Shown: piece after piece, positions 42,300 to 51,805 of the stretch
Numbering within the stretch: the first letter of the stretch is position 1
How the letters are laid out: the number at the start of each line of letters is the position of its first letter
Origin: Athripsodes cinereus
Taxonomy: Eukaryota > Arthropoda > Insecta > Trichoptera > Leptoceridae
Assembly: GCA_947579605.1 (NCBI GenBank)
Contig: OX388325.1
Location: forward strand, 677,572 to 741,571
Reading direction: 5' to 3'
DNA: 64,000 nucleotides
The notes under the pieces: generated by a model
Seen by the model: only the letters and a program-made list of their open reading frames with translations
Told to the model about the DNA's origin: nothing
Databases searched by the model: none
Translations under genes and position numbers: made by a program

Positions 42300-42590
42300 A
42301 CAGAATACAAAAAAATAACAATTGACATTAACAAACACACTGTCTGGCTCTTCCTGTCGTTTCTAGGGGACCTCCCGGAGCTTTCGGATTCTGGAGTTTC
42401 ATTGGATGCTTCGGGGGTGCTGGGGGTGGGTGATCCGAGTAAAACAACATTTATGCCTGTAATAGGGCACAGCATTGACCAATTTTATTTTGTTTTTCTT
42501 TCATTGTTTCTGTTTTTTATTCTGTATGTTGTGCCTGTTGGCGTATGATTGTGAGTAAATAAATAAATAAATAAAAATAAATAAAATAAG
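42300..42590 (+). repeat. LINE-L 3' end with AAAT tail
   Basis: TCTAGGGGACCTCCCGGAGC ... TATGCCTGTAATAGGGCACA ... TAAATAAATAAATAAATAA. Shares ACGCCTGTAATAGGGCTC-type sequence with 52.62 kb and an inverted piece with 30.7 kb. Confidence 0.65.
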
Positions 42591-42626
42591 TCAAGAGTTT
42601 TTGTGTTTACGCTGTGGAAATCCATT

Positions 42627-42859
42627 TTTAATTTTAATAAATAAAATATAAAAATATATTATTGAGCACTGTTTAATCTCCACTATGTTAGGTTAAATAC
42701 CGAACGTTTTCGCCTATACTTGTAGGCATCTTCAGGGAAACTTTTTTTCCCTGACGATGCCTACAAGTATAGGCGAAAACGTTCGGTATTTAACCTAACA
42801 TAGTGGAGATTAAACAGTGCTCAATAATATATTTTTATATTTTATTTATTAAAATTAAA
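42627..42859. mobile_element. near-perfect snap-back element with a hammerhead-like core on each arm
   Basis: Arms 42627-42740 and 42746-42859 (114 nt each) are inverted with one mismatch (42731 versus 42755), spaced by 5 nt. In the right arm: CUGACGA, U, stem II GCCUA/UAGGC, GAA, AACGUU, C (42751-42784). The minus strand of the left arm has CUGAAGA and otherwise the same. The mismatch falls on the one core position (N7) that tolerates any base. No coding. Confidence 0.75.
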
Positions 42860-42865
42860 TAAAAT

Positions 42866-42915
42866 AAGGCTTAGAAAAGACAACGTCACCTTGTTTGGTA
42901 GTTGTGCCCTGGACG
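42866..42915 (-). repeat. SINE2 fragment
   Basis: GGCTTAGAAAAGACAACGTC, TTGTTTGGTAGTTGTGCCCT: the 3' body part of SINE2 next to the snap-back element. Confidence 0.6.
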
Positions 42916-43098
42916 GGACAATTATTTTTTTAAATTAACCAATTCGTCATTAAATTTGCTGGGTGTAAAGAGCAAGGACAGTTTGAGGAGTCCAGTAATT
43001 ATCATAGGACCTTCGAATTTTCGTACCAAATCAACAAGGCCAGCGAATATGATTAGAGTGTTCTAAAGTAGGCATTATTTATATACATACAGCGAATA

Positions 43099-43612
43099 CA
43101 GTGCTACCTCGATATACGAGTTTAATTCGTTCCGCAACCTTGCTCGAATTGCAAATTACTCGTATCTCAAAGCAAATTTCCCCATTGAAATGAATTGAAC
43201 TGCCATCAATCCGTTCCAGCCCCCAAAATGTCACCCCAGTTATTTTTGTTACGTGTTTTTGAATAAGAAAAATGTATTTATAAATGACAAATATTGTACA
43301 AAAACATAATAAAAGGGAATGTTAAGAAATAAGCTAGATTTATATAAGTATTACTTTCGCTTAATTTTCATCACTGCTTTCTCTTCACTGGTCTTTGCCT
43401 TTTTCGCCACGCTTGTCTCACTTTCACCTGTAGGCCGTTTAAAAAAACATGTCCAAGGAGATTTGTTTCTTCCTCCCTTTCAGAATGTTCCGGAAATGAG
43501 TTAGGTAAGTGTCATTAAATAGCTCGTATCTCAAATTTTGCTCGTAATTCAAAGCCGGCTCGTATCTCAAAAAACTCGTACGTTGGGGCACTCGTATGTC
43601 AAGGTATCACTG
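43099..43612. mobile_element. pogo/mariner-like MITE with TA target duplication
   Basis: Ends CAGTGCTACCTCGATATACG and CGTATGTCAAGGTATCACTG with TA at both sides (43097-43098, 43613-43614). Subterminal ACTCGTATCTCAAA repeats in both orientations. 514 bp. A short open frame inside (43319-43504) has no recognised motif. Confidence 0.9.
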
Positions 43613-43669
43613 TATATAGTAAGTAATATAAATATTAATAATATTATACATGCATATGTACGCTTAATA

Positions 43670-44600
43670 GGTTTTACACCCAACATTACATTGAGAAGAC
43701 GTCAAGAATATTTCCAAGAGCAAGTTGACGAATGTGTGTACTTGGATAGTTTGTTCACGAGAGATGGGAAGTGAGAAAGCGATATTGAAAGGAGAAAAGT
43801 TGCTGGCAATAAGGTAAATGGTGCAATCCGACCAATAATTGCAAATAGAAACATATCTATTACAGTTTAAAGGTTGGTGCACTCTGCTATCTTAGCGCCA
43901 ACACTTATGTATGCAAGTGAGACGTGAACATGGTTAAAGAAGGATGAAAGTGTACCGTTTATATAATAGGTACCTTTAATCATGTCAGCTACAGGTGTAA
44001 CTCCGAAATCTTTAATAAATAATTTACAAAAATTAGATTTACCGGTTAATTTGTACATTAAAATTCAAAAATCTATTATAATAAACACTTGTAATATTGT
44101 GAAAAAGTTTTTGAACACAGATATTTCAGGCACAATGCTGGTATTTTGATCCCGCGTTTTGAGCCTAATCCTTTGATATCCTGTATATCTGGATAGGTGA
44201 ATTTTTCCCGGCATTAGACTGTTAAGTTTTTGTGTGACCATGACTGGTCATATAGAGACTTATCTGGTTGTATAATGCAAGTGAGACGTGGACATGGTTA
44301 AAGAAAGATGAAAGTGGCAAAAATGAAGCAGAAATGAGATCGTTGAGAAGGATGTGTGGTAAAAGACTGAGAGATCGTGTGCGTAACAGTGATATATGTA
44401 CGAGAGGAATGTGAAATGAAAGTTGGTGTATTTACAAGGATGAATGTAAATAATAAGTTACGATGGTTTGGGCTTGTGGAAAGAATGGATGAGGACAGAA
44501 TGACTAAGAATAAGATATATTTGGCTGAGAGGAATGGTGCTCGGAGACGTGGACGTCCGAGGATCAAATGGCAAGATCATTTAAATCAAATCTTATAGAA
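43670..44600 (+). pseudogene. LINE-B fragment interrupted by a 322-bp insertion
   Basis: 43700-43952 reads VDECVYLDSLFTRDGK, DIERRKVAGNKVNGAI and LAPTLMYASETWTWLKKDES-like residues with breaks. After the insertion 44275-44595 reads LRRMCGKRLRDRV, NNKLRWFGLVERMDEDRM and RRRGRPRIKWQDHLNQIL. The 42-nt segment ATGCAAGTGAGACGTG..ACAT... occurs on both sides (43911-43952 and 44275-44316, 2 mismatches). Confidence 0.8.
43953..44274. mobile_element. insertion in LINE-B bearing Repeat R
   Basis: 322 bp between a 42-nt direct duplication. Its last 165 bp match Repeat R at 19.13-19.31 kb (TTTTTCCCGGCATTAGACTG). Unknown family; no inverted ends seen. Confidence 0.6.
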
Positions 44601-44820
44601 GAGGAGGATGTGAAAAAACGCCGACTTCTGAGAACTAAGTGGTTTAACCACGAGGATCAGATTCTCAAGTATGGGCGCGTCTTGAGTGAGAGGAATCATG
44701 GAGGCATGCATGTATGAGAAAATGCACGAATGTGGGGGAAGCAAAATAAGTATGTACCTACAGCATGGCATCCCGTCCCCTTTGCTTATCCCACTTGGGA
44801 TGCCGTGTGAGGGTGTAGTA
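44600..44820 (+). pseudogene. LINE-A terminal fragment
   Basis: Carries a decayed RACMYEKMHECG-like block and the end CCACTTGGGATGCCGTGTGA. It follows the LINE-B fragment directly. Confidence 0.6.
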
Positions 44821-45061
44821 CCTATAATATATCTAATTAATAATGTTATGTAACTAAGACAATAAATTTAGAATACCTTAATATAAACCTTGAACAATAA
44901 ATTATGAAATTTTATGTGAAGAATAAATAAAAAAAATATCGACAGATGGCATTAGTATGCACAGTAACTTGCATGTGAATGCCGTGTTTGTTCTGTATAA
45001 TTGAAATATATGTGCGTTTAGCTATTCGGAATGTTATAATGACATAATATAATTTTTGTAA

Positions 45062-45087
45062 GTCGCCAACGCCTCTAGTTGGCGACT
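45062..45087. repeat. short perfect hairpin
   Basis: GTCGCCAAC and GTTGGCGAC flank a 7-nt loop, 12 bp upstream of the hAT-like element. Function unknown. Confidence 0.6.
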
Positions 45088-45099
45088 CGGGCTGGATAA

Positions 45100-45797
45100 T
45101 AGTGTTGGTAAATCCAGTTCTTTTTCAGTAATCGGTACTTGAGACATAGTTCTTCAAAACAATTCGTTCTTTACATTCGTTCTCGTTCGTGGAATTTGTC
45201 ACGCGATTTTCACCTTAGTCTCTTTGAAAATAAAGTATTTTAAAGGCCTTTTTCCCAAAAGACGACACGAGGATTTAAATCCTTAAATCTCGTTTGTGAT
45301 ATATGTCACGCGATTTTAAACCTTAGTCTCTTTGTAAATAGAGTATTCTAATGGTATTTTTACCAAAACAACTTCACAAAGATTTAAATCTTTGAATCAT
45401 GTTTGTTACATTTGACACGCGATATAAAACCTTAATTCCTTTGAAAATAGAATACTCCAATGGCGTTTTTTCCAAAATAATAACACGTAGATTTAAATCC
45501 AAGAATCTCGTTCTCAACGTTTGACACGCAATATGAAACCTTAGTATCTTTGAAAATAGAGTATCTTAAGGTTTTTTTTCCAAAAAAAAAAACACACACG
45601 AAGATTTAAATCTCGTTCGTGACTTTATTTGCCACGCGATGTTAAACCTTAGTTTCTTTGAAAATATAGTACTTTAATGTAATTTTTCCCAAAAGAACGA
45701 AAAAGACCGAACAGATTTGGCATTGAGGATTTAGTTCTTCGAGTTAAGTTGAAGAACGAATACATAAAAACGAATACTCAGATTCTGAACAATACTA
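45100..45797. mobile_element. hAT-like non-autonomous element with internal tandem repeats, copy 2
   Basis: Ends TAGTGTTGG ... CAATACTA with exact 8-bp duplication CTGGATAA (45092-45099, 45798-45805). Differs from copy 1 at 7068-7762 by only a few bases by eye. Confidence 0.92.
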
Positions 45798-45852
45798 CTG
45801 GATAAGGTTAATGGACTGTAAAACTGTACATGACATGGAAGAGGTATTAGAT

Positions 45853-46089
45853 TGTGAGGATTTATTTGTTGATCTACATTGTCGTAATCGTAAGTCGTAA
45901 GCTTCCCCTGCGCTTGCGCATCTTCTGTATTTCTATTATTTTGTGAGGACTTATTTTTTGATCTACATTGTCGTAAGTTTCCCCTGCGCTTGCGCATCTT
46001 CTGTATTTCCATTATTTTGTGAGGACTAATTTTTTCATCTACATTGTCGAAGTCGAAGTTTCCCCTGCGCTTGCGCATTTTCCCCATAC
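45853..46089. repeat. minisatellite of three 70-90-bp units
   Basis: Unit: TGTGAGGACTTATTTTTTGA, CTACATTGTCGTAA, TTTCCCCTGCGCTTGCGCAT, TCTGTATTTCTATTATTT. Three units with GC-rich TGCGCTTGCGCA cores. Minus frames through it give a repeated K/R-rich peptide (KMRKRRGN), probably fortuitous. Confidence 0.8.
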
Positions 46090-46129
46090 TGGAAGTTCAA
46101 CCGCCTTGCCATTTTAACTATCTATCTAT

Positions 46130-46440
46130 TCCTTCACGCCGTATCCCAATTGGGGTAGGCGGAGAGAACGGAACGCCATATAGATCTGTCCTTACATACT
46201 TCTTTCGCTTCTTCTACAGTCATACAATTTCTCATGCACGCACGTCGATTTCTTTTACTCAAAACACGGCCGTCCTCGAGAATTTTATCTACATGATCAA
46301 GCCATTTAGTTCTTGGACGCCCGCGCTTCCTCACACCCCTCCTTTCAGAGAAGTATATATATCCTCATTGTCATTCGTTCCACATGACCAAACCATCTCA
46401 TTTTATTAACACGCATTCTGTCCACAACACTCCTCTTCTT
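46130..46440 (-). pseudogene. LINE-A ORF2 C-terminal fragment
   Basis: Minus frame 46334-46134 reads MRKRGRPRTKWLDHVDKILE, SKRNRRACMRNC and DRSIWRSVLSAYP. The upstream portion (46335-46440) holds the RWFGHVE-like region in a shifted frame. Confidence 0.8.
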
Positions 46441-46640
46441 ATATCCTCATTCCTCACTCTATTTTGACTTGGGGACATTATCAACTATGTCAACGAGTTT
46501 TGTCTGTCTTTACTGCAAATAAACGTCGGGCAAAAAAAGCAGGAGTCTTGTTTCTTCTTGCCGTGGACTCTAGTTCTAAATGGCCGTGACTAAATTAAAC
46601 ATGAATTATTTTCGAGAGAAACCTTGTGGAACGTCATTTT

Positions 46641-46885
46641 ATAAAATAATAAAATTAATGTATTACAGAACACTGTTTTACTTCCACTTCACTTTATTTA
46701 AATGTCAGAACGTTTTCGAACATTAACTGTTCATTATCGATGACGATATTCGATATCGACATCGATGATGAGTATTACATTGTCATCGATAATGAACAGT
46801 TAATGTTCGAAAACGTTCTGACATTTAAATAAAGTGAAGTGGAAGTAAAACAGTGTTCTGTAATACATTAATTTTATTATTTTAT
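46641..46885. mobile_element. perfect 104-nt snap-back element
   Basis: 46641-46744 and 46782-46885 are exact reverse complements around a 37-nt centre. The right arm has a stem-loop GAACA/UGUUC, GAA, AACGUU, C in the same order as 42751-42784, plus related downstream text (AAAACAGTGTTCTG versus TTAAACAGTGCTC). The core before stem II (UCGAUAAU) is degenerate. Confidence 0.75.
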
Positions 46886-47099
46886 GAATTATTTAATACA
46901 GGTTGCGTCCTTTTCATCCTTAATACAATCTGTTTGATAAATTGTTATGTTTTTCTATCAAAGGTAAAATACAGATTTTTTTACAAAATAAAAATGCTAC
47001 TGATAAATATTACAACTAGTTTATAATTACCCTGTGTCGCTTAGGAAAAAATAGGGAGGGTATGTTTTTATTTAATAAACTGATGATTGTAAATAATAT

Positions 47100-47290
47100 A
47101 CTTACTTACTTCCGATGGCCGAATAGCCCTTGTAGGACCTTTGCCTCCGAAACAATAGATCTCCAAGCCTTTCTATCCTGAGCAATGGACTGCCATTCGT
47201 CTTTAGCATTGAGCTCCTCTAGATCTCGGTTGATGTTATCTAACAATCTTTGTCTTGGTCTGCCTAACGGTCTCCTGCCCTCAATAATAG
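47100..47290 (-). pseudogene. LINE-T C-terminal fragment with (AAGT)n tail
   Basis: Minus strand: RPLGRPRQRLLDNINRDLEE, LNAKDEWQSIAQDRKAWRSI with a final GLFGHRK-like end. The plus strand starts ACTTACTTACTT. Other copies: 49.94 kb (+), 51.60 kb (-). Confidence 0.75.
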
Positions 47291-47344
47291 TTATTGAACT
47301 ATTATAGTTATTATGGAACTATAGTTGATAAACATCCTCATTTA

Positions 47345-47600
47345 TTATCGACGACTGGTATGGCGCGGAGGTAACGCTCTTGCCTTTGAGTCACGAGGTC
47401 CCAGGTTCGATTCCCGTCCAGGGCAAAATGAAGAATGACCTTTTTCAAATTGTCCTGGGTCTGGGTGTTACATGTATATTGTGTTCATTGCATTGTATAT
47501 GTGTGTATCGTCGTGTTAGTACCCATAATACAAGATTCATATCTTAGTTTGGGACTAGCTCGGTCTGTATGAATTGTCTATACATGCTTTGTTATTTGGG
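47345..47600 (+). mobile_element. SINE3, full-length copy
   Basis: TGGCGCGGAGGTAACGCTCT (A-box region), GGTTCGATTCCCG (B box), GTCTGGGTGTTACATGTATA, TTTGGGACTAGCTCGGTCTG, end near TGTCTATACATGC. About 250 bp, tRNA-derived. Confidence 0.85.
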
Positions 47601-47601
47601 T

Positions 47602-47870
47602 CAGTGGCGAATTCAGAAAAAACTCAAGGGGGGGGGGGGGGGGCGCTAAAGATATCTTGAGCTACCTTTACTAAAAAAAATAATCAAGTCACATGCAAAG
47701 TCACGTCAATATAGACATATTCCACAATATAACGTACGCTGAATTTGTAAGGAAAGTGGAAACACTTTTGTAATTGTTTGTTTTATCTGGGATCGCATTG
47801 GCCGAAAGCTGTAATGGTCCGAGTAGAATATGAATAGTCTTATTAATAATAATATACATGCCTATATACG
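47602..47870. repeat. hAT-like end with G16 tract, then a LINE-Q 3' end
   Basis: CAGTGGCGAATTCAG at 47602 is an hAT-type end, followed by 16 G (47628-47643). 47705-47870 is LINE-Q (GCTGAATTTGTAAGGAAAGT ... ATTAATAATAATA). Confidence 0.6.
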
Positions 47871-47879
47871 AATGAATTA

Positions 47880-48404
47880 AGAATAATATTTTTTACTTTA
47901 AAACTAATTAATTACAGTATATATTATATAAATTATTATAATAATTAAATATTTTATAATGTTTGTCATATCAGCATTACTCTAGTGACCTATCTCTCAC
48001 ATATCACAGCGATAGTCACGTTTAGTGATACGCAAGAAGACTTGTATTGAAAAAAAATAACTTTGTAAACTTAACACAATGTAACTACCATTTAAGACTG
48101 AGAATAGACAATGTCTTATATTTTTTATTTTTTATTTTTCTTTATTAACACAACAGCACATAATATGTAATAAAAATCATAACAAAAAAAATATAAGGCC
48201 AATTACAGTGTTTATACATATATAAAACAAGAATACAACAAGAGAGAGAGAGAGAGAGAGATGAAGGAACCGCTCAAACAAAAATTAAACGAAAATCATG
48301 CGTTCATGGTCTGCGTCACGGCCCCTGCGAATTGTCCCCGCGACATTGTGAAAATATCCAGGTGGACAAATTCATCGTTATATGTCTCCAAGAGCCGGTT
48401 AATA
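47880..48404. other. unassigned AT-rich sequence with (GA)n
   Basis: (GA)n at 48240-48262. No open exon. The T-rich segment near 48120 followed by AACACAACAGCACATAATAT may be a LINE 3' end. Confidence 0.35.
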
Positions 48405-48535
48405 ACAGAGTTTCTGGTGTAATTTGATGAAAATGAAAATGTCACCTTATTTGTAGTAGTGCCTCGGACGGGACACGAACACGCAACCTATCCGTATCGC
48501 GAGGTGTTGTGCTTTGTCCGATTAAGGGGCCCCTT
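48405..48535 (-). mobile_element. SINE2 copy (tRNA-derived)
   Basis: Minus strand: TTAATCGGACAAAGCACAAC (A-box region), AGGTTGCGTGTTCGTGTCCC (B box region), GAGGCACTACTACAAATAAG, ACATTTTCATTTTCATC. Related copies: 42.87, 55.5 and 57.4 kb. Confidence 0.75.
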
Positions 48536-49060
48536 TAGCAAAAACGATTAAACATTCAATTTTCAACAAGTTTGGCACACAAACTCTCAAAACTTGTTGA
48601 CCCTACGAACATTTTGATATGATAAAATATGAAAACAAATATTAATTACCAATATCAAACTTTAACTTTAAAAAAAACTCGATTTTAGCTTCATAGTATT
48701 CGTTTATAAAAGAGCATATTTCTAAAAATCGAATTCGGGGATGTGTTTGGTACATAAATGCACGAGAATCCTAAAAAAATCATATATTTATTTTAATATT
48801 GAGAATATTTAGATAGTTATTACAATTATAGAACAAAGAAAAATCTATTTTTTTTTGTGTTTTTCATAGATATTGACCGACTTAAAAAAAATTTTTTTTG
48901 ATAAAATTTCTCATATTTTGAAACCAAAAATCACAACATGAACTCAACTTTTTGTATACTAAAAAAAGTTTGCTAAAATCTATAGTATTTATGTGCTTGA
49001 TAGGATGAATAAAATATATATATATGTTTTACAAATAATTTGTATTTTGATATAACAAAG
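48525..49060. mobile_element. TTAA-type element copy
   Basis: Starts TTAAGGGGCCCCTTTAGC and runs parallel to 35353-35885, including CAAAACTTGTTGACCCTACG and GAAACCAAAAATCACAAC. The right terminus is not clean: a second partial copy of its end is at 49075-49115. Confidence 0.6.
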
Positions 49061-49117
49061 AGAAAAAAAAAATTTTTTTTGATAAAATTTCTAATATTTT
49101 GAAACCAAAAATCACCT

Positions 49118-49345
49118 ACGGGGTGACCAGCGAACCAATAGTTGGTTCGCTGGTAACCCCGCATGTGGAATAATACGAGTTTGTCGGTAGCCTGGAGGTA
49201 GATTCTCGGCCTTGTAAACAAGGGGTCCGGGGTTCGATCCCAGGTGCCGCTGGCAAACTTCCCTTTCACGACACAAGCGATCAGCTTACTGTGAAAGGTA
49301 AATTGTATTTGGGTCTATAACAAAACCCAGATATATATGTTTTTT
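49118..49345 (+). mobile_element. hairpin and SINE1 copy
   Basis: GGGGTGACCAGCGAACCA / TGGTTCGCTGGTAACCCC (49118-49157) is an 18-bp hairpin made of two Repeat D pieces. SINE1 follows (GTTTGTCGGTAGCCTGGAGG, GGTTCGATCCCAGG) to about 49345. Confidence 0.75.
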
Positions 49346-49653
49346 TTAAATCAGTAGATTTCACAAATTAAAAAATGGATATTCTTTCAGAATGGGTGGT
49401 GTGCCACACCTCAGAATTAATTATGTCTAAAAGTTCGAGAGTGAATTATTATTATTATTTTTATCAAGTAGGTACCGCAATCACCGCATAATGTTTTCAC
49501 TGCGCCGTTTTTACTGTGCAATAGGAAGGGCAAACTTGTTGTTGATTGATCAAGAAATAATTGCAAAACAATTATTATTTGTATTTATACAATATATATT
49601 TTTATTGTTATATACCTACTGTTTTTTTTTTTATATAAGTGCTTACGATATAG

Positions 49654-49772
49654 ACCGTAATGTCATAAAGACTACAACGACATTGACCGTGGCACTACAT
49701 TCATACATTACAGGAGTGGAAAATGATAGTCGCGGACATAGCGTGAAAATAGTAACACTGCAAAACGCCCAA
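49654..49772 (+). CDS. candidate internal coding exon of an unrecognised host gene
   Basis: A pyrimidine-rich tract (GTTTTTTTTTTTATATAAG near 49621) and ...CGATATAG precede 49654, and CCCAA|GTGAGT follows 49772. The 119-bp segment is GC-richer than its surroundings and has one open frame, needing one base from the previous exon and ending in phase 0: D-RNVIKTTTTLTVALHSYIT, GVENDSRGHSVKIVTLQNAQ. The other two frames contain stops. No internal repeat copy exists in the window. I do not recognise the protein. It could belong to the same gene as the candidate first exon at 17.2-18.37 kb. Confidence 0.5.
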
Positions 49773-49934
49773 GTGAGTTTTTTTTCAGTTTTGTAAATTT
49801 GTATATACATAATATACGAGATGCCCTTTTCTGTGGCTGTATATAAATTCGTCGTCACGAGTGCTATATCTTATTTTTGAAAAATAAGAAACAGTTTAAT
49901 AAAAAATAACAAGGTTTAGGCATCTAGAGAAGCT

Positions 49935-50040
49935 AAACGCTAAAGACGACAGGCATTCCATTGCTCAAGATAGAAAGGCTTGGAGATCTATATATTATTT
50001 TGGAGGCAAAGGTCCTGCAAGGGCTTTTCACAAATGCCTT
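49935..50040 (+). pseudogene. LINE-T C-terminal fragment
   Basis: AAAGACGACAGGCATTCCAT, TAGAAAGGCTTGGAGATCTA, AAGGTCCTGCAAGGGCTTTT: LINE-T (compare 47.1 kb), about 100 bp, broken. Confidence 0.65.
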
Positions 50041-50159
50041 GTTGACCAATGTCAAGTCACGGAAAATTGATGGAAAGTTAAAAGACTTCAAACTCGTACA
50101 ACTTTTAAAGAAAATCACAAATATTTTACCGGTCAATAGTCCCAACAGAGGTAGGTACC

Positions 50160-50303
50160 TACAAAGAAAAAGTATTAAAAACCTCTGATTTAGGCCCAAA
50201 TCAGCCCCACGAATTTTCGGACCCATCAGGTTGTCAGATATGAGGAGAAATTTCTTGTACCTACTCGAGAAATTTCTTTGGAGAATTTTCTCTACTCACA
50301 TCA
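50160..50303. repeat. partial hAT-like element of the 57.5-kb family
   Basis: CTCTGATTTAGGCCCAAATC ... GACCCATCAGGTTGTCAGAT ... CTCGAGAAATTTCTTTGGAG ... TCACATCACTA matches, inverted, the left half of 57488-58018 including its TAGTGATGTGA end. Confidence 0.65.
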
Positions 50304-50339
50304 CTATATGTACCTAATAGCGATTTCTTCCATCTAACC

Positions 50340-50425
50340 ATTTTAAAGTTATTTTCTGGGATCGCATTGGTCTTCAGCTGTAATGATTTTTGTAAGAATC
50401 GTCTTATTGTCAGTTATAATAACAT
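50340..50425 (+). repeat. LINE-Q 3' end
   Basis: TTCTGGGATCGCATTGGTCT ... CTTATTGTCAGTTATAATAAC. Confidence 0.55.
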
Positions 50426-50519
50426 GTTGAAATAACTTTATTTGTCGGATATTTGAGGAGTCCAAGGACTCCTATTTATTCGTTTAGGTGACAATTTATT
50501 TATATTTCAATTCTCTCTA

Positions 50520-50670
50520 GTCTAATACCACTATGCCAGTGTTGGCATCTCCGACCCTACCACGCCAGTGGGCAGGAGATAATATTTTCTTGTTGGCACG
50601 AAGAGGACACAGCTCGCAAGTTTATTGCTGATCTACTAGCTACATCTCTTGTGGGATATGCAGTGGGATA
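50520..50670 (+). repeat. Repeat D, degenerate
   Basis: CACGAAGAGGACACAGCTCG ... GATATGCAGTGGGATAGTGG; the middle and end of Repeat D. Confidence 0.5.
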
Positions 50671-51229
50671 GTGGTAGTAGAAGTAGAAGATTGTACATTT
50701 TTTGACATTTACACCTGACACACTTCGCAGTTTATATGATGCCCACTCTGCGCACACTGTATACCTATAATATGAATGCGCAAACTTGTGCGAATCTGGG
50801 CCAAGGTTCCCTGCTTTATATCATACTATACTACACTATTACACACTACTACATTGCGACTCAATACAACAACAAGATTATTAATAATATTATACTAGAG
50901 AAGTACTACTCGCCTTCACCCAGGAAACGGTAAAATGGAAAAATTTATAGTGATAATCTCGCCACTGCATATCGTCCTAGTATTTTTAATTTTGTATTGT
51001 TCTATTTGGTATTTTAAATTTTGTATTGTTTCGTTAGCACTGTTATATTTATTTATTATTAAATATACGGCTTATGCCTTTACAAAGAATATTACAAATT
51101 GAAATATACATTTTACGTAAAAAATCACAAAATAAAATAAAAATACAAACTTCACATCCATTATGTAGTTGGTATGTATTTAGAAACAATCCAAAGAATA
51201 ACATCCATTATTGGTACTTAACAGTGTGG
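50671..51229. other. mostly unassigned, with a LINE-N piece
   Basis: TAATCTCGCCACTGCATATC at about 50955 is LINE-N sequence. TATACGGCTTATGCCTTTAC at 51062 is the LINE 3' end also seen at 8.37 kb. No exon. Confidence 0.4.
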
Positions 51230-51520
51230 CTATTAACGGAAAGGCAAAAATCACTAAGGTCTGCTAACACAGACTGTCAATATGACTTGTGGTGCCGCGT
51301 AGGGGGGTCTGGCCAACTATGTTGACCGAACCTTCTGTGTGGTTGGTCCGATGCTGTGGAACAAAATTCCCTATGATTTGCCAACTCTGGAGAGTGTGGA
51401 GGTGTTCAGGGCGAGGTTAAAGACCCTATTGTTCAGGAGGTGTAATGATTCTTGAATGAGGCCTTGCTGTGATTTTTCCTCAAAACGGCGCATCTTAAAA
51501 AAAGTTGTCTAGTTATTATT
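51230..51520 (+). pseudogene. LINE-K C-terminal fragment
   Basis: Plus strand reads RTFCVVGPMLWNKIPYDLPT, LESVEVFRARLKTLLFRRCN then DS and stop. Preceded by TKVC/NTD-like decayed sequence. Same family as 22205-22470. Confidence 0.8.
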
Positions 51521-51529
51521 ATTATTATA

Positions 51530-51805
51530 AAGTGTATTTCACTTTCTGTTGTGTTTTTAAAAAATATAATAATATAAATATATTAAATTACAAACTTACT
51601 TACTTACTTATTTCCGACGGCCGAACAGCCCTTGTCTCCGAAACAATAGATCTCCAAGCCTTTCTATCTTGAGAAATGGACTGCCAGTCGTCTTTAGCAT
51701 TGAGCTCCTCTAGATCTCGGTCGATGTTATCCAACAATCTTTGTCTTGATCTGCCAAAATTATGATTTTTCGAATATAAGACATTTCTACTTGTCGAGTT
51801 ATGGA
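51530..51805 (+). repeat. Repeat G split by a LINE-T 3' fragment
   Basis: TTTCACTTTCTGTTGTGTTT (51538) and TATGATTTTTCGAATATAAG ... TTATGGAACTGC (51762-51805) are one Repeat G copy. LINE-T (51598-51757, minus) with ACTTACTTACTTACTTATTT lies between. The unsplit copy is at 60055-60170. Confidence 0.72.

Noticed and set aside
43319..43504. Transposase remnant inside the TA-flanked MITE
   Set aside because: The 61-codon frame contains no DDE or HTH motif that I recognise; left as unannotated interior.
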